From Bdellovibrionales bacterium GWB1_55_8 (lineage in GTDB: Bacteria; Bdellovibrionota; UBA1018): a stretch of DNA of 61,898 bases. A model generated the notes under the pieces. The model saw only the letters and a program-made list of their open reading frames with translations. It searched no databases and was not told where the DNA came from. Location: the NCBI GenBank assembly GCA_001769835.1, contig MEPR01000037.1:1-61898 (forward strand). The letters are read 5' to 3'. Numbering within the stretch: position 1 is the stretch's first letter; each line of letters begins with the position of its first letter. Below, in pieces: positions 25,610 to 34,789 of this stretch. The translations under genes were made by a program, and so were the position numbers.

Positions 25610-28270
25610 GTGCTGAACGCCACGTACCGGAAGATCTTGATTCTGGCAGTGCTATCGTTGGTGGCGTGCGCATCTGAAGTAGCGATCACTCCGATGGCAA
25701 CGCGAAATCCCGAGGCCCCGTCTCAAGACTCCTCACGGCCCGAGATCTCGGTGTTCTCGCTTCCTCTCAATTCCACTTCAAACATCGTCACAGGGATCAC
25801 TTTTGTTGCGAACGACAATCTTGGGGTGACCGGTTTTTACGTCAGCGAAGATCCGTCTGCGCCAGCAGTCAATGCGAACGTTTGGATGATATCCGCGCCG
25901 GCGAGTCACACTTTCTCGAGTAACGGCTTCAAAACGCTTTTCGCGTGGACCAAGGACTCGGCAGGTAATATTTCCGAACGCGCCGAGGCGAATGTGACCA
26001 TCGCGCTTGCCGGCAATAAGACCTGGTTCATCCGCAGCGACGGCGGGACGAGCGCCCAATGTACCGGTCTGTTCGATGCGCCGTATACAGGAAGCGGTAT
26101 CGAGCAGCCGTGCGCTGTGAACCATCCCTTTTGGTTGTTTCCGCCTCCCGCGAAACCGCCGCTTGTTCAAGGGGGAGATATCGTCGTCATCGGGCCCGGC
26201 GAATACATGATGGGTTCCAATGCCACAACCGCCAGTCCGGAAGATACGGCTCCGAACACGGGACTTTGCGCGAAAAACACGGGCGTTTTCACGTGCATGA
26301 TGGCGGCAATTCCATCGGGGCCTGATGCTGAACATCCAACGACCGTTATAGGAAAAAATGCAGTTTCAAAGAGCACTCCGGCTCCTCAGCTCTGGGGCGC
26401 GGGACGTGTGGATCATGTGCTTGATCTCACGGGAAGCAATAACGTGGTGCTGCAGTATCTTGATCTGACTGATCACGCTGAGTGCGGTTATAACTTCACT
26501 TCGAATCCGGAACTCTTGTGCAACCGTTCGGTGGCGCCCTATGGATACCAGGCGGATTACGCGATTTATGCGAAGGACAGCGCAAACGTTTTATTGAAGG
26601 ACGTGAACATTCACGGCTTTTCAAACGGCGCTCTGCATGCCGGAAGGCTCACTGATTGGACCTTCGATCACGTGACGATGCATGGAAATGCTTTTAACGG
26701 TTGGAACGGGGACATCGGCCATGGCCCTTATGGGTCAGGAACCGATTCCTCGATGCATGGAGCTATCGTTTTCAAGAACAGCAAGGTGAATTACAACGGC
26801 TGCATTGAAAAATATCCGGTGACCGGAAGTTATCCCTTTATTCCTTCTGGCGGTTGCTATGGACAAGGACAGGGGGGCTATGGGGACGGGCTTGGACTGT
26901 ATTTCACCGAGGCTGACTGGGTATTCGAAGATACCGAGGTAATGCACAACACCCAAGACGGCCTGGATCTTCTTTACCACACGGGACAAACGGGAACGGT
27001 CAGGATCAAAAGAAGCCGCTTTGAAGGAAATGCGGGACAACAGCTTAAGGTCGGAGCCCGCACTGAAATCGAAAATACGATCGTTGTCGGAAACTGTAAT
27101 TTCTTCCACAACAATCCCATTGCGATAGAAGCCGGATTTCCAGATTGCCGGGCCGCGGGGACCCCGATCGTCACGACAGGATGGCGCAAGAATCACTTTG
27201 TCACCATGGTCAATTCCACTGTGGTCGGGCCCAATAAGATCTTCATTGAAGCGGGATCAGGCGGGAGCGCTGGAAACGCTCTCGTGACAGGTAATCTCAC
27301 ACCGGTGGCAAGTGCCGCCGCGATCACTGCCGTCAATCAATATGCCATCGACAGCGCGCAGGATGCGATCTGGGTCAGACTCTCGGGGTCGCTTGATCCA
27401 AACTCAACCCAGGTGGTTCCGAGAAAAGGTCCCTCCGACTTTCCTCTGAGCGGCGCATGGGTGCCGGATGGCGCTAATATTTACCGTCTGAACGGGGTCG
27501 GTATATTGACCGCGGGCAATTACAGTTTTGATGGGGTTTTTTATTCGGATGTCTCCGGTGGGAGCGCGAGTGTTGTGACTGACAACCAGTACGCCGTCAA
27601 TCAGGCACAAGACACCCTCTGGTTGAGGTGGGCGGGAAGTCAGGATCCAAACCAGGGACAGGTTGTTCTTCAATGGCATAACTATGGCTCTCGGGTGACG
27701 CTGGGCGGAACGTGGACGCCCCACGGAAGCGGCATCTATTCGCTATCGGGGATCGGAGCACAAACCGGTGGAGTCTACGCGTTCAACAATCTCATCAAAG
27801 CCAATGTCTGTGATGGAAGTGAGAAATTCATCAGCAGGAATAACCTGTTTGTCGGTCTTGAATGGTGGAGCACTTCCATCCAAGCGATCGTTCCTGGAAC
27901 TTATGCCGATACCTTCTATCTCAACGGCTATGACGGCAATGGCAACGGTTCGTGCGCGGCTACTCATCCCGTTCAACATGATCTTCGCGATTCGATCGTT
28001 TTCAACTCGAAATTCAATCTGTGTTCGCCCGCGAACAACGTGATCTGTTTGGATCCGCTGCTGGGAGGAATTCCGCCATTTGCCGGGTACGGCGATATCT
28101 ACACCTACGGAGAGCGATGGGATCTTACGCCTCTTCAGGCAAGCCCTGCTCGGGGCAAGTCTTCGTCACTCCCCGGTGCATCCGTGTGGCAGGATGTCAT
28201 AGTACCCGGGGACGATTTTCTGGGCATGCTCCGGTCCGATTCTTCGACGACCTGGGGTGCAAAGCGCTGA
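25610..28270 (+). CDS. Large exported lipoprotein with Ig-like and parallel beta-helix regions
   Basis: A protein of 886 residues starting at GTG, behind GGGGGA. The signal peptide ends in lipobox LVAC, so it is probably lipid-anchored. Residues 45-135 resemble an Ig-like domain (TGITFVANDNLGVTGFYVSE, then AWTKDSAGNISERAEANVTI). Residues 140-560 have the repetitive short-strand pattern of a right-handed parallel beta-helix, with sequences such as VFEDTEVMHNTQDGLDLL and IENTIVVGNCNFFHNN. Residues 575-650 and 658-727 are an internal duplication (NQYA(I/V)xxAQDxxW, then WxPxGxxIY and LxGxG). Beta-helix proteins of this type are often polysaccharide lyases or surface adhesins; no catalytic residues can be named, so activity stays open. 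Confidence 0.75.
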   Translation: MLNATYRKILILAVLSLVACASEVAITPMATRNPEAPSQDSSRPEISVFSLPLNSTSNIVTGITFVANDNLGVTGFYVSEDPSAPAVNANVWMISAPASHTFSSNGFKTLFAWTKDSAGNISERAEANVTIALAGNKTWFIRSDGGTSAQCTGLFDAPYTGSGIEQPCAVNHPFWLFPPPAKPPLVQGGDIVVIGPGEYMMGSNATTASPEDTAPNTGLCAKNTGVFTCMMAAIPSGPDAEHPTTVIGKNAVSKSTPAPQLWGAGRVDHVLDLTGSNNVVLQYLDLTDHAECGYNFTSNPELLCNRSVAPYGYQADYAIYAKDSANVLLKDVNIHGFSNGALHAGRLTDWTFDHVTMHGNAFNGWNGDIGHGPYGSGTDSSMHGAIVFKNSKVNYNGCIEKYPVTGSYPFIPSGGCYGQGQGGYGDGLGLYFTEADWVFEDTEVMHNTQDGLDLLYHTGQTGTVRIKRSRFEGNAGQQLKVGARTEIENTIVVGNCNFFHNNPIAIEAGFPDCRAAGTPIVTTGWRKNHFVTMVNSTVVGPNKIFIEAGSGGSAGNALVTGNLTPVASAAAITAVNQYAIDSAQDAIWVRLSGSLDPNSTQVVPRKGPSDFPLSGAWVPDGANIYRLNGVGILTAGNYSFDGVFYSDVSGGSASVVTDNQYAVNQAQDTLWLRWAGSQDPNQGQVVLQWHNYGSRVTLGGTWTPHGSGIYSLSGIGAQTGGVYAFNNLIKANVCDGSEKFISRNNLFVGLEWWSTSIQAIVPGTYADTFYLNGYDGNGNGSCAATHPVQHDLRDSIVFNSKFNLCSPANNVICLDPLLGGIPPFAGYGDIYTYGERWDLTPLQASPARGKSSSLPGASVWQDVIVPGDDFLGMLRSDSSTTWGAKR

Positions 28271-28309
28271 TTTGGGCGAACGCGATTGATAATCCGAGCC
28301 GTCCACCGT

Positions 28310-28327
28310 GCCGGGTCACGTCCCGGC
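28310..28327. terminator. GC-rich hairpin at the end of two convergent genes
   Basis: GCCGGG (28310-28315) and CCCGGC (28322-28327) form a perfect 6-base stem around TCACGT. It lies 40 bases after the beta-helix gene's stop and overlaps the last codons and stop of the convergent minus-strand gene. No T-run follows. Confidence 0.35.
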
Positions 28328-28765
28328 TTGAACGTCTATGCAGACGAATGCCTCGTCCTGAATGTTCGCTCCGAAGTATGTTGTGTCATCCGAATGCATG
28401 GGGTCTGAGGTAGATCCGCGGTGAACGCGAACGACGAGATAACGTTTGATGGGAGTTGCTAGATTGCTGAAGAGGATTTCGAATTTGGAATTCGGCGGGA
28501 CTTGGGATTTGAGAAATCTCGTATTGCCGCGATAGCGTTTGAGATAGCCCCTATGAGTCAAATTGCGATCTTGCGCAATTACCTTGAAGGCGTGGTTGTC
28601 TATCCAGATGGAGGAGTCGTTCTTTCCGTCCGTTTCAACCACGAAACTATCTCTCAAGTAGATATTCTTTTTTGCGGCGTGGCAGTCGTATTGGGATTCA
28701 TAGGCCTGAGCGAAAGGGGCTGTCAGGGCGGATAAAAGTAGAATGGCGAGTAGGTTCGTTTTCAT
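28316..28765 (-). CDS. Exported protein, unknown
   Basis: A protein of 149 residues; the ATG at 28765 has GGAG five bases upstream, and a signal peptide ends near FAQA-YESQ. The mature part has two cysteines (QYDCHAA at the start and FVCIDVQ at the end) and a basic centre (HRGYLKRYRGNTRFLK). Like several neighbours it is a single short exported protein. Family unknown. Confidence 0.65.
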   Translation of the reverse strand: MKTNLLAILLLSALTAPFAQAYESQYDCHAAKKNIYLRDSFVVETDGKNDSSIWIDNHAFKVIAQDRNLTHRGYLKRYRGNTRFLKSQVPPNSKFEILFSNLATPIKRYLVVRVHRGSTSDPMHSDDTTYFGANIQDEAFVCIDVQAGT

Positions 28766-28851
28766 TTTAACTCCGTAAAGAATTGATTCCGCCTGTACTA
28801 ACGCGGCGCGTAACACCGGTCAAGTGCATTCCTACTTGGCCGTACGAGCGC

Positions 28852-29451
28852 TCACTGAAGAGCCGGTATCAACTCTGATGGAGCTGGGTTCCAGTCGGTC
28901 ATGCGAAAATAATAATCCCGTAAAGCCCAGAGCAACGGGTGAAAGTTGTACTTGAGCATTTCGGCGTAAGCATCCGCAGGCGTCCAGTTTTGCTGAAATA
29001 CACGATAAAGCCCAACCAGAAGACCGGTGCGGTCTTCGCCATGGCGGCAATGAATGAAAATGGGCCTCAATGCGGGATCTGAGAGATAATCCAGGACCAA
29101 GTGGATGTCCCGATCCTGCGGTGTACTGAAGGATCCCAATGGAACTGAAATGAAGCGAATACCTCGAGCTTCTGCCAATCGGGATTCCCTAAAGATAGGC
29201 CATCCCGAGGTTCTTAGCCCCACCACCGTGCGGACGCCGAGGGCCTTGAGCGCATCGTACCCTGCCTTATCCGGCTGAGCGCCCCGATAGATACCCGGTG
29301 CCACAACATAGAACGCATCGATTGGATTTCCGCCGGTACTGGATGGAACCGTAGGTTCCGACAGGTCGCGGCCGCGCCCGAATCCGGTGAAAACCAGAAG
29401 GCTTGCAAGTAATGCTACGGCGCGAAAGCTTTTTCTGAAATCAGTCCCCAC
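28852..29451 (-). CDS. Exported dual-specificity/tyrosine phosphatase-like protein
   Basis: A protein of 199 residues with an N-terminal hydrophobic signal. The phosphatase loop HCRHGEDRTG (C135, R141) is an intact CX5R site of the kind found in cysteine-based dual-specificity and Siw14-like inositol-pyrophosphate phosphatases. The only usable start is GTG at 29451, because TGA lies two codons upstream; GAGGA directly abuts it, a poor spacing. An exported bacterial enzyme of this class could act on phosphoproteins, inositol phosphates or phosphosugars in the periplasm; the sequence does not decide. Confidence 0.8.
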   Translation of the reverse strand: MGTDFRKSFRAVALLASLLVFTGFGRGRDLSEPTVPSSTGGNPIDAFYVVAPGIYRGAQPDKAGYDALKALGVRTVVGLRTSGWPIFRESRLAEARGIRFISVPLGSFSTPQDRDIHLVLDYLSDPALRPIFIHCRHGEDRTGLLVGLYRVFQQNWTPADAYAEMLKYNFHPLLWALRDYYFRMTDWNPAPSELIPALQ

Positions 29452-29734
29452 TCCTCAGTTCTATTTCAATACCAAACGTTTGATCAACTCTATAACTCTG
29501 CCCCTCAGCGCGCCGAGGATTTACCGCGCATCAAATGAATTCAGGAAATGAGGATTACATCCGTGCTTAAGGATATGCGAAGCTACTGACTCGCGGTGAC
29601 TTTTTAAGTGTTATGCCATGGGAAAGATAGCAGAACTGAGAAACTCGGGTTGAAGGTCATTTTTGACTCGCCAACATGAAAACGACGCTGTTATCACATA
29701 CCCCTTCTTGAAATCTGTGGGCTGGGGGAAATGA

Positions 29735-32464
29735 ATGGATCGAGTGGATCTCACCTCCCTGTTGCTTTCCGTGCAAGCCGCATCGGAAGGGCAACAGGAG
29801 AGTCAATCTGAATCTGACGCACGCACTCAACTTGCTCAGATTCTGGGAAATCCTCGTCCGGAACCCAAGGAAACCCCTGTCAGCTCTGCCAGTAAGGCTC
29901 TCAGTCATGCCTCCCCTACGCTGACCAGCGTCCTTCCCGCCTTGATCGTGCTAAAAACCAGGCTGATCTCGGAACTGGAAAGCAGCCTGAACCGACTGCT
30001 TTCACTCAACCCGAGCCGTCGCGAGGCCGTTGCCCTCTATCTGGACTCGCTCGCCAGGCAGCCCTCGGGACCCAGCACAGCCTCTGCCTCCGGCGATACC
30101 GCAGGCGGGCTACGACGCTGGATCGAAGGCCCCCGTACACCTACTCAGGAAGCAGCGCTGCGCGCCTATCTTGAAGAGCTCGCATTGATCGTGCTCGGTC
30201 AGACCCTGCTTTTAAAGGCCTGGTCTGATCGTGGATTAAGGAACTGGTCACGCAACGACCTTGGAAATCTGAACTGGGCTCTGAGTTCAGCATTGAAACC
30301 TCATGTACCGCTCGACCGCGAAAGCTGGCAGGTGACTCGGCCCAATCTTTACTCCTGGTACGTGCCCGCGCCCGCTCTGCAAGAAGAGCTTTGGGCACAG
30401 CTCCAGACCCACCGCCTCACCGACGAAGGTCCAGGACTCCTGACAACCCTACTTACACCGACCCAGCTCCGATCACGGGAAACCGGTTACGACTCACGTT
30501 TTTTTGAAGCGGTCTGGGCAGCCACCGCTCAGCGCGGATTCAACGTCGACGTGCCTGTCTCCGGCGCGCGTCGAAGACGCTACGCTTTTTGTCCAACCTT
30601 GCGTGAAGGTTCCGTGGTGCGTACAGGCCCTGTCTCGCTTCATTGGATTGGCACTGAGACGTCCAACTATCAGCTCATGGTAGCCGAACTGGCACAGCTC
30701 TGGTGGGGCCCGGCAGCACCTCCACTCTGGACCACTGGAAATGGTCTTGAAACCCACTCCCGTGACCAGTTGGCGCTTGCGCTGAATACGACGAAACCTT
30801 CTCTGGTCTCCCGAATCGGGGAAATGGAAGCTTGCGACCTCGCTTTCGTCTTTGAAGAACGTATTATCCGGTCACAAGGGCGCGACCTTGATTCTCAACG
30901 CCTGAAAGCGCAGTTGGACGAAAGTCCCTACTTCCGCAAGATCCGGCGCCCCACGACAAGTCTTGGAACACTGCAAGCTTGCGTTGCGCTCACAAAACTA
31001 CGTCCGGGCGGGCTTCTTTGGTGGGGACGTGATGAAAGTTTATCGTCAGCCGAAGGAGATGAGGCGCTGGGATTCCTGCTGGAGCGAGGCAGCCTTCTTT
31101 GCGAATGGGATTTTTCGAGCGTGCAGCACAGCCTTCCTTCCAATCTGCCGCTTTTTCCAAAACACCTGTATTTATTCGCAAGAGAAGCGGATATCGAAGT
31201 TCGACTGATGAATCGCCCGCTTCGCTTGAGCATTCACGGGCAGGTACGAAGCCACGTGGAACTTCCACTTCTCCTGAATGATGCTTTGAAGGCAGCTCAA
31301 GCCAACGCGGATACAAGCGCCGTTCGGGGTCATTGGAAAATCCACCCTCATCGCAGCCCTGCGCCTCAGAAAGATTGGGTGGAACGATGGCCCGATCCAG
31401 CCTGCAATTCCACCATCAACGGCCTTGAGGAATTACGCATGTCCTCTCTGCCTCTGGCTCATGCGACTTCCGTGGCTCGTGCGAAGGAAAGCATCTCGAG
31501 CACACCTGAAAGCGAATGGACGGACATCAGAGCGCACTACGCGCTTCTGATTCAAGCCGAAGTGGAAGGTGATCAGCGCCACCTGAAAGTAACCAGGCAT
31601 ACCGGCACAGCCAACGGCAGTGGATTTCTGATCTACGTTCCTGACGAGTCCTGGATAGGCCCGCTCGGAGAATACCTGCAATCCGCCATTGTCAGGGAAT
31701 GGATGGAACATCATGCGGAACGCCGTGGTGCCCGCTGGCACCTCGATGAGCAGACTGTCCGATGGATTCCGGTTCCAAAGTCGCTGTTCAAAGCCCTTGG
31801 GGTCAGCGAAACAGTACAAAATCCTGCTGAAAGCCTGCTGTCTCAGGAATCGCCGAGTTTCGCCGTCCCGCTTCCAGGTGAATGGGAAAAACTCGCTTCA
31901 GAAGTCGCTTACAAAGCCCGCGAGGTCCGCGCTGCGCTCGAGCGCTCGTCGGCCAGCCCGGATGCCCAACGGATTCATGCGTCAATTTATGTCCGTGCCT
32001 CACGAGCCCTTGAAGCCGCCAGAGCAGGGCTGGATCGACTTTCTTCAGTCATCGATTATTCAGGTCGCATCCGATGGCAGGGAATTCTCGACATCCTTCC
32101 GAAATCTGAGCCGATCGCCATCACCTTGCATCCGCAAGTCACTCTGAGAGGAAATCTTCCTCTGCATATTCCGGTCAGCCGGATAGAACGGGTAAAAACC
32201 CCTAGTCCTGGCATTCTTCTGAGTACCGAACTCGGTCTTACAATGCTTTTGGCCTGTGATGACCCCCAGCTTTTGGAAATGATCCTGGAACAGCTGCAAG
32301 GGCATGAGCACGCCACCTGGAGCGAACTGACACAATATCTGCGCGTTCCGAGACGTATGGAGTTTGCCCATGCGACTGCTTCGGACATCCTGCGCTCTCA
32401 TGGAGAACAATCCGGACGAATCCAGGAATTGATCGAGCTCTTATCCGCCTGTCGACTTTTTTGA
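29735..32464 (+). CDS. 909-residue protein of unknown function, possible degenerate DNA-methyltransferase-like fold
   Basis: No signal peptide or membrane segment. GGGGGAA precedes the ATG at 29735. Residues 365-490 follow the order of the catalytic part of N6-adenine methyltransferases: CDLAFVFEE (367-375) where such enzymes have a hydrophobic strand and NPPY, then a Leu-rich helix, LRPGGLLWWG (422-431) matching the K-x-G-G turn, LLERGSLLCEWDF (448-460) and LFPKHLYLFARE (473-484). The NPPY motif itself is absent, so it would be inactive as a methyltransferase. The C-terminal 250 residues include predicted helical coil (AREVRAALERSS, then ASRALEAARAGLDRL) and could be a recognition or scaffold region. 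This assignment is weak. Neighbours give no operon context. Confidence 0.6.
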   Translation: MDRVDLTSLLLSVQAASEGQQESQSESDARTQLAQILGNPRPEPKETPVSSASKALSHASPTLTSVLPALIVLKTRLISELESSLNRLLSLNPSRREAVALYLDSLARQPSGPSTASASGDTAGGLRRWIEGPRTPTQEAALRAYLEELALIVLGQTLLLKAWSDRGLRNWSRNDLGNLNWALSSALKPHVPLDRESWQVTRPNLYSWYVPAPALQEELWAQLQTHRLTDEGPGLLTTLLTPTQLRSRETGYDSRFFEAVWAATAQRGFNVDVPVSGARRRRYAFCPTLREGSVVRTGPVSLHWIGTETSNYQLMVAELAQLWWGPAAPPLWTTGNGLETHSRDQLALALNTTKPSLVSRIGEMEACDLAFVFEERIIRSQGRDLDSQRLKAQLDESPYFRKIRRPTTSLGTLQACVALTKLRPGGLLWWGRDESLSSAEGDEALGFLLERGSLLCEWDFSSVQHSLPSNLPLFPKHLYLFAREADIEVRLMNRPLRLSIHGQVRSHVELPLLLNDALKAAQANADTSAVRGHWKIHPHRSPAPQKDWVERWPDPACNSTINGLEELRMSSLPLAHATSVARAKESISSTPESEWTDIRAHYALLIQAEVEGDQRHLKVTRHTGTANGSGFLIYVPDESWIGPLGEYLQSAIVREWMEHHAERRGARWHLDEQTVRWIPVPKSLFKALGVSETVQNPAESLLSQESPSFAVPLPGEWEKLASEVAYKAREVRAALERSSASPDAQRIHASIYVRASRALEAARAGLDRLSSVIDYSGRIRWQGILDILPKSEPIAITLHPQVTLRGNLPLHIPVSRIERVKTPSPGILLSTELGLTMLLACDDPQLLEMILEQLQGHEHATWSELTQYLRVPRRMEFAHATASDILRSHGEQSGRIQELIELLSACRLF

Positions 32465-32588
32465 CAGCGTCTGTTTGATTTCAGTCCATTCTCAGAAATT
32501 TCCAGTACCCACATCTGAAGCGAATTTAACTCGTGCATTCAGACGTTTACCCTCAGTTTCCGCCGTATTCTCACTGAGTAGCGCATTT

Positions 32589-32604
32589 TGGCACCGCCCC
32601 TGCA
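32589..32604 (+). promoter_or_regulatory. Sigma-54 (RpoN) promoter
   Basis: TGGCACCGCCCCTGCA matches the -24/-12 consensus TGGCACG-N4-TTGCA at nearly every conserved base, with GG and GC exactly 12 apart. The transcript would start near 32615, leaving a leader of about 44 bases before the lipoprotein ATG at 32659. No enhancer-binding activator gene or obvious upstream activator site is visible here. Confidence 0.65.
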
Positions 32605-32658
32605 TTCTGACTCAGACGAGAGAGAACTCAAAAATCGAGAGTTGGAAGCGGAGTGGCT

Positions 32659-33312
32659 ATGAGTACTGTTTTGAGTAAATCCATCGCGAAAATTTATACT
32701 GTCGCCATCGCGTTGATACTCGCTTCGCTGGCGCTTTCCGGTTGCGGAAACAGCCCTCAAGCATCGGTCAGCCCGGCAGGCGTTTCGCAGCAACCGCCGA
32801 ACACGCAGGTGCCGCCAGCGCCTCCCGCGGGGCAACTCCCAAACAGCGACCTGTACCAGATCCCGGCCACCACAACGAGCGCACTTCTCGGGACGTATTC
32901 CGGGACACTTGTGAAACAGGCACCAGACGGTCAGTTGAGCGAGCAGCCGTTTTCGATCGTCCTTCGTACTGTTTCCCTTTCAGCTCAGCAGCCCCCCTAT
33001 GCTGTCGCGCATTTCAATTCCGTCGGCGCATTAGGATCCTTTGCGTTTGATTCGTACTTGAATATCGGTCTTGCCGGTTTCCCTGCCAATGGGGTGACGG
33101 CTTACGGTTTCTCGACCGCGGCTCAAAATATTCCAGAGCTGCTCGACACCCCTTTTACCCTTCATCTGATTTTATCACTCAGAAACGGTCAGTTTGATCC
33201 GACGCAATCCGCGATTTTCATCAAGGATTGTGGGTTTTCCCAAGGTGCTGCCTGCAGTAACTTCGCGCAGGACGTTTGGTTTGGCAGCGATTTGGGAAAG
33301 CAGTCCCTATAA
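32659..33312 (+). CDS. Lipoprotein, unknown, behind a sigma-54 promoter
   Basis: A protein of 217 residues from the ATG at 32659, with GGAAGCGGAG upstream; the GTG two codons earlier overlaps that site. The signal ends in lipobox LSGC. Then comes a Pro/Gln/Ala-rich linker (residues 30-65, for example PPNTQVPPAPPAG) and a compact domain of about 150 residues with two late cysteines (KDCGFSQGAAC). The linker suggests it stands off the membrane. No family recognised. It is monocistronic, ending in a strong hairpin. Confidence 0.75.
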   Translation: MSTVLSKSIAKIYTVAIALILASLALSGCGNSPQASVSPAGVSQQPPNTQVPPAPPAGQLPNSDLYQIPATTTSALLGTYSGTLVKQAPDGQLSEQPFSIVLRTVSLSAQQPPYAVAHFNSVGALGSFAFDSYLNIGLAGFPANGVTAYGFSTAAQNIPELLDTPFTLHLILSLRNGQFDPTQSAIFIKDCGFSQGAACSNFAQDVWFGSDLGKQSL

Positions 33313-33334
33313 CGCCCCCTCCCATACCCCTTCC

Positions 33335-33363
33335 GGGCCCCGCATGATCGGATCGCGGGGCCC
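33335..33363 (+). terminator. Strong hairpin terminator after the sigma-54-driven lipoprotein gene
   Basis: GGGCCCCGC (33335-33343) and GCGGGGCCC (33355-33363) form a perfect 9-base GC-rich stem, with a further GAT/ATC pairing inside the 11-base loop. It is followed by TTCCCTCCTTC, a pyrimidine tract rather than a pure T-run. Confidence 0.65.
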
Positions 33364-33428
33364 TTCCCTCCTTCATTCATTTCGACCTGTCTTCATTTCG
33401 CGATCATGTTCCGGTACACTCATGAAAC

Positions 33429-34145
33429 ATGAGGGAACATCCGTGGCACCTGCCCAGCATCACCGCTAAACACTATCAGCAGTTTCGCGACCTGGCTGAC
33501 CTGCACGACCTTACCCTGTCCTGGCTGCGGGAACTCAGGATGGAGAGGGAATCCTATTTCATGCCCCGCGGGGAAAACCGCCAGATCGCCGAGCACCTCT
33601 GGATGCTTGCGCCGCTTTCAGATACTCGAATCGACCTTCTTCTTGATGACTCTTCTCCGGATGAGCTTCTTTCGAAACTCGAATACACCGTCTGGACCGT
33701 TCAGGCCTGGACGCTTTCAAATCTTCTGGCGCGCACCCCGGAAGGCCCTGCTCGGGCTTCCGTTGAAAGCATTCTGGACCTGACCTCCTGGCGGCAGGGC
33801 CGAAGCGTGGCTGAGAAAAGATGGAAGGGGCTGAGGATTCCACCCGGGCGTGAGTTTCGCGGAATTCTGCTGGCGCTCGCGGATACTCCGTTCGGGTCCA
33901 CCGTTAACGGTGAGCACGTCCTCATCAAACGCTCCGTCCCCGATGAACTTGAAATTGAGTGGCTGAGTTGCCCACATCAGAAATCGTTCCCTGACGTGCT
34001 ACCTGTTTCCGACCGCCTCTGCCATCTTCACTCACATTGGGTGCGCGGCTTCATTTATGCTCTCGACAGCAAGGTTGCCACTTCAGATCGCGTTCCTGGA
34101 ACGCGGTGCTCTCAAAAGTGGTCCAATTCCTCCGCAAGCACCTGA
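33429..34145 (+). CDS. Hypothetical protein, 238 residues
   Basis: A soluble-looking protein with no signal peptide. It has a Trp-rich first half (HLWMLAPLSD, TVWTVQAWTLSNLL) and a second half with WLSCPHQKSFPD and RLCHLHSHWVRGFIYAL, where two cysteines and three histidines could bind a metal or cluster. I do not recognise the family. The last 34 bases overlap the convergent coaB gene, so the final 11 residues are a read-through tail of low information. Confidence 0.65.
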   Translation: MREHPWHLPSITAKHYQQFRDLADLHDLTLSWLRELRMERESYFMPRGENRQIAEHLWMLAPLSDTRIDLLLDDSSPDELLSKLEYTVWTVQAWTLSNLLARTPEGPARASVESILDLTSWRQGRSVAEKRWKGLRIPPGREFRGILLALADTPFGSTVNGEHVLIKRSVPDELEIEWLSCPHQKSFPDVLPVSDRLCHLHSHWVRGFIYALDSKVATSDRVPGTRCSQKWSNSSAST

Positions 34146-34789
34146 GCCAGCCTCAACTGCGAATCCGCATCCACGAGTTCGACGGGGCCCTCTTCCGTCA
34201 CTTTGAACAAAGTGAACTGCCGTCTTTTTTCGCGGATATCGGAGTAGTCATTGTGAACCACATAATCCACTTCGCTCGGTTTGGCGACCGCCTGAATTGC
34301 CAGACGTCGTTCGGCGGCGTTTGAAGTATTCGTCAGTTTGAAGCCGACTACACGAAGTTTTTCAGGTGAATAACTCTTGAGTCGCGCAAGAATTTTGAAA
34401 TTCCGCTTCAAGCGAAGGACGACGTCTCCTGCTCTGGATTCAATCTTCTGAAGAACGCGCGGTACACGCGGCTGCCCGTCAAATTCGACGGAAGCCACTG
34501 AATAATCGCTCACGGCGGCCGCATGAATGACTGCGTGTATCTGGCCGGAGCGAAGCACTGTTCGAATTTTGGAATCGAGGTCGCTGAAATCCGTGTATTC
34601 GATCTCCTCGATTTCCGGAGAAGAGGGGGGCGATGAGGCTCCGATTCCACGCAAGTAGACCACCTGGTGCCCCTTTGAACGGAAGTGGTCCGCGATCAAA
34701 GCGCCAGTACTACCGGTACTGAAATTCGTGATGAAACGAACCTGATCGATGGGCTCTTGCGTGGCTCCGGAGGTGATCAGAACCTTCAT
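34112..34789 (-). CDS. coaB: Phosphopantothenate-cysteine ligase (separate CoaB)
   Basis: Joins 4'-phosphopantothenate and cysteine, a step of coenzyme A synthesis. The 225-residue protein starts ITSGATQEPIDQVRFITNFS, the conserved nucleotide-binding N-terminus, and contains HAAAVSDY and VVGFKLT, all typical of the CoaB half of Dfp. In most bacteria it is fused behind CoaC; here it is a separate gene whose ATG overlaps the coaC stop (ATGA), so both are made together. It converges with and overlaps the 238-residue hypothetical gene. Confidence 0.93.
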   Translation of the reverse strand: MKVLITSGATQEPIDQVRFITNFSTGSTGALIADHFRSKGHQVVYLRGIGASSPPSSPEIEEIEYTDFSDLDSKIRTVLRSGQIHAVIHAAAVSDYSVASVEFDGQPRVPRVLQKIESRAGDVVLRLKRNFKILARLKSYSPEKLRVVGFKLTNTSNAAERRLAIQAVAKPSEVDYVVHNDYSDIREKRRQFTLFKVTEEGPVELVDADSQLRLAQVLAEELDHF

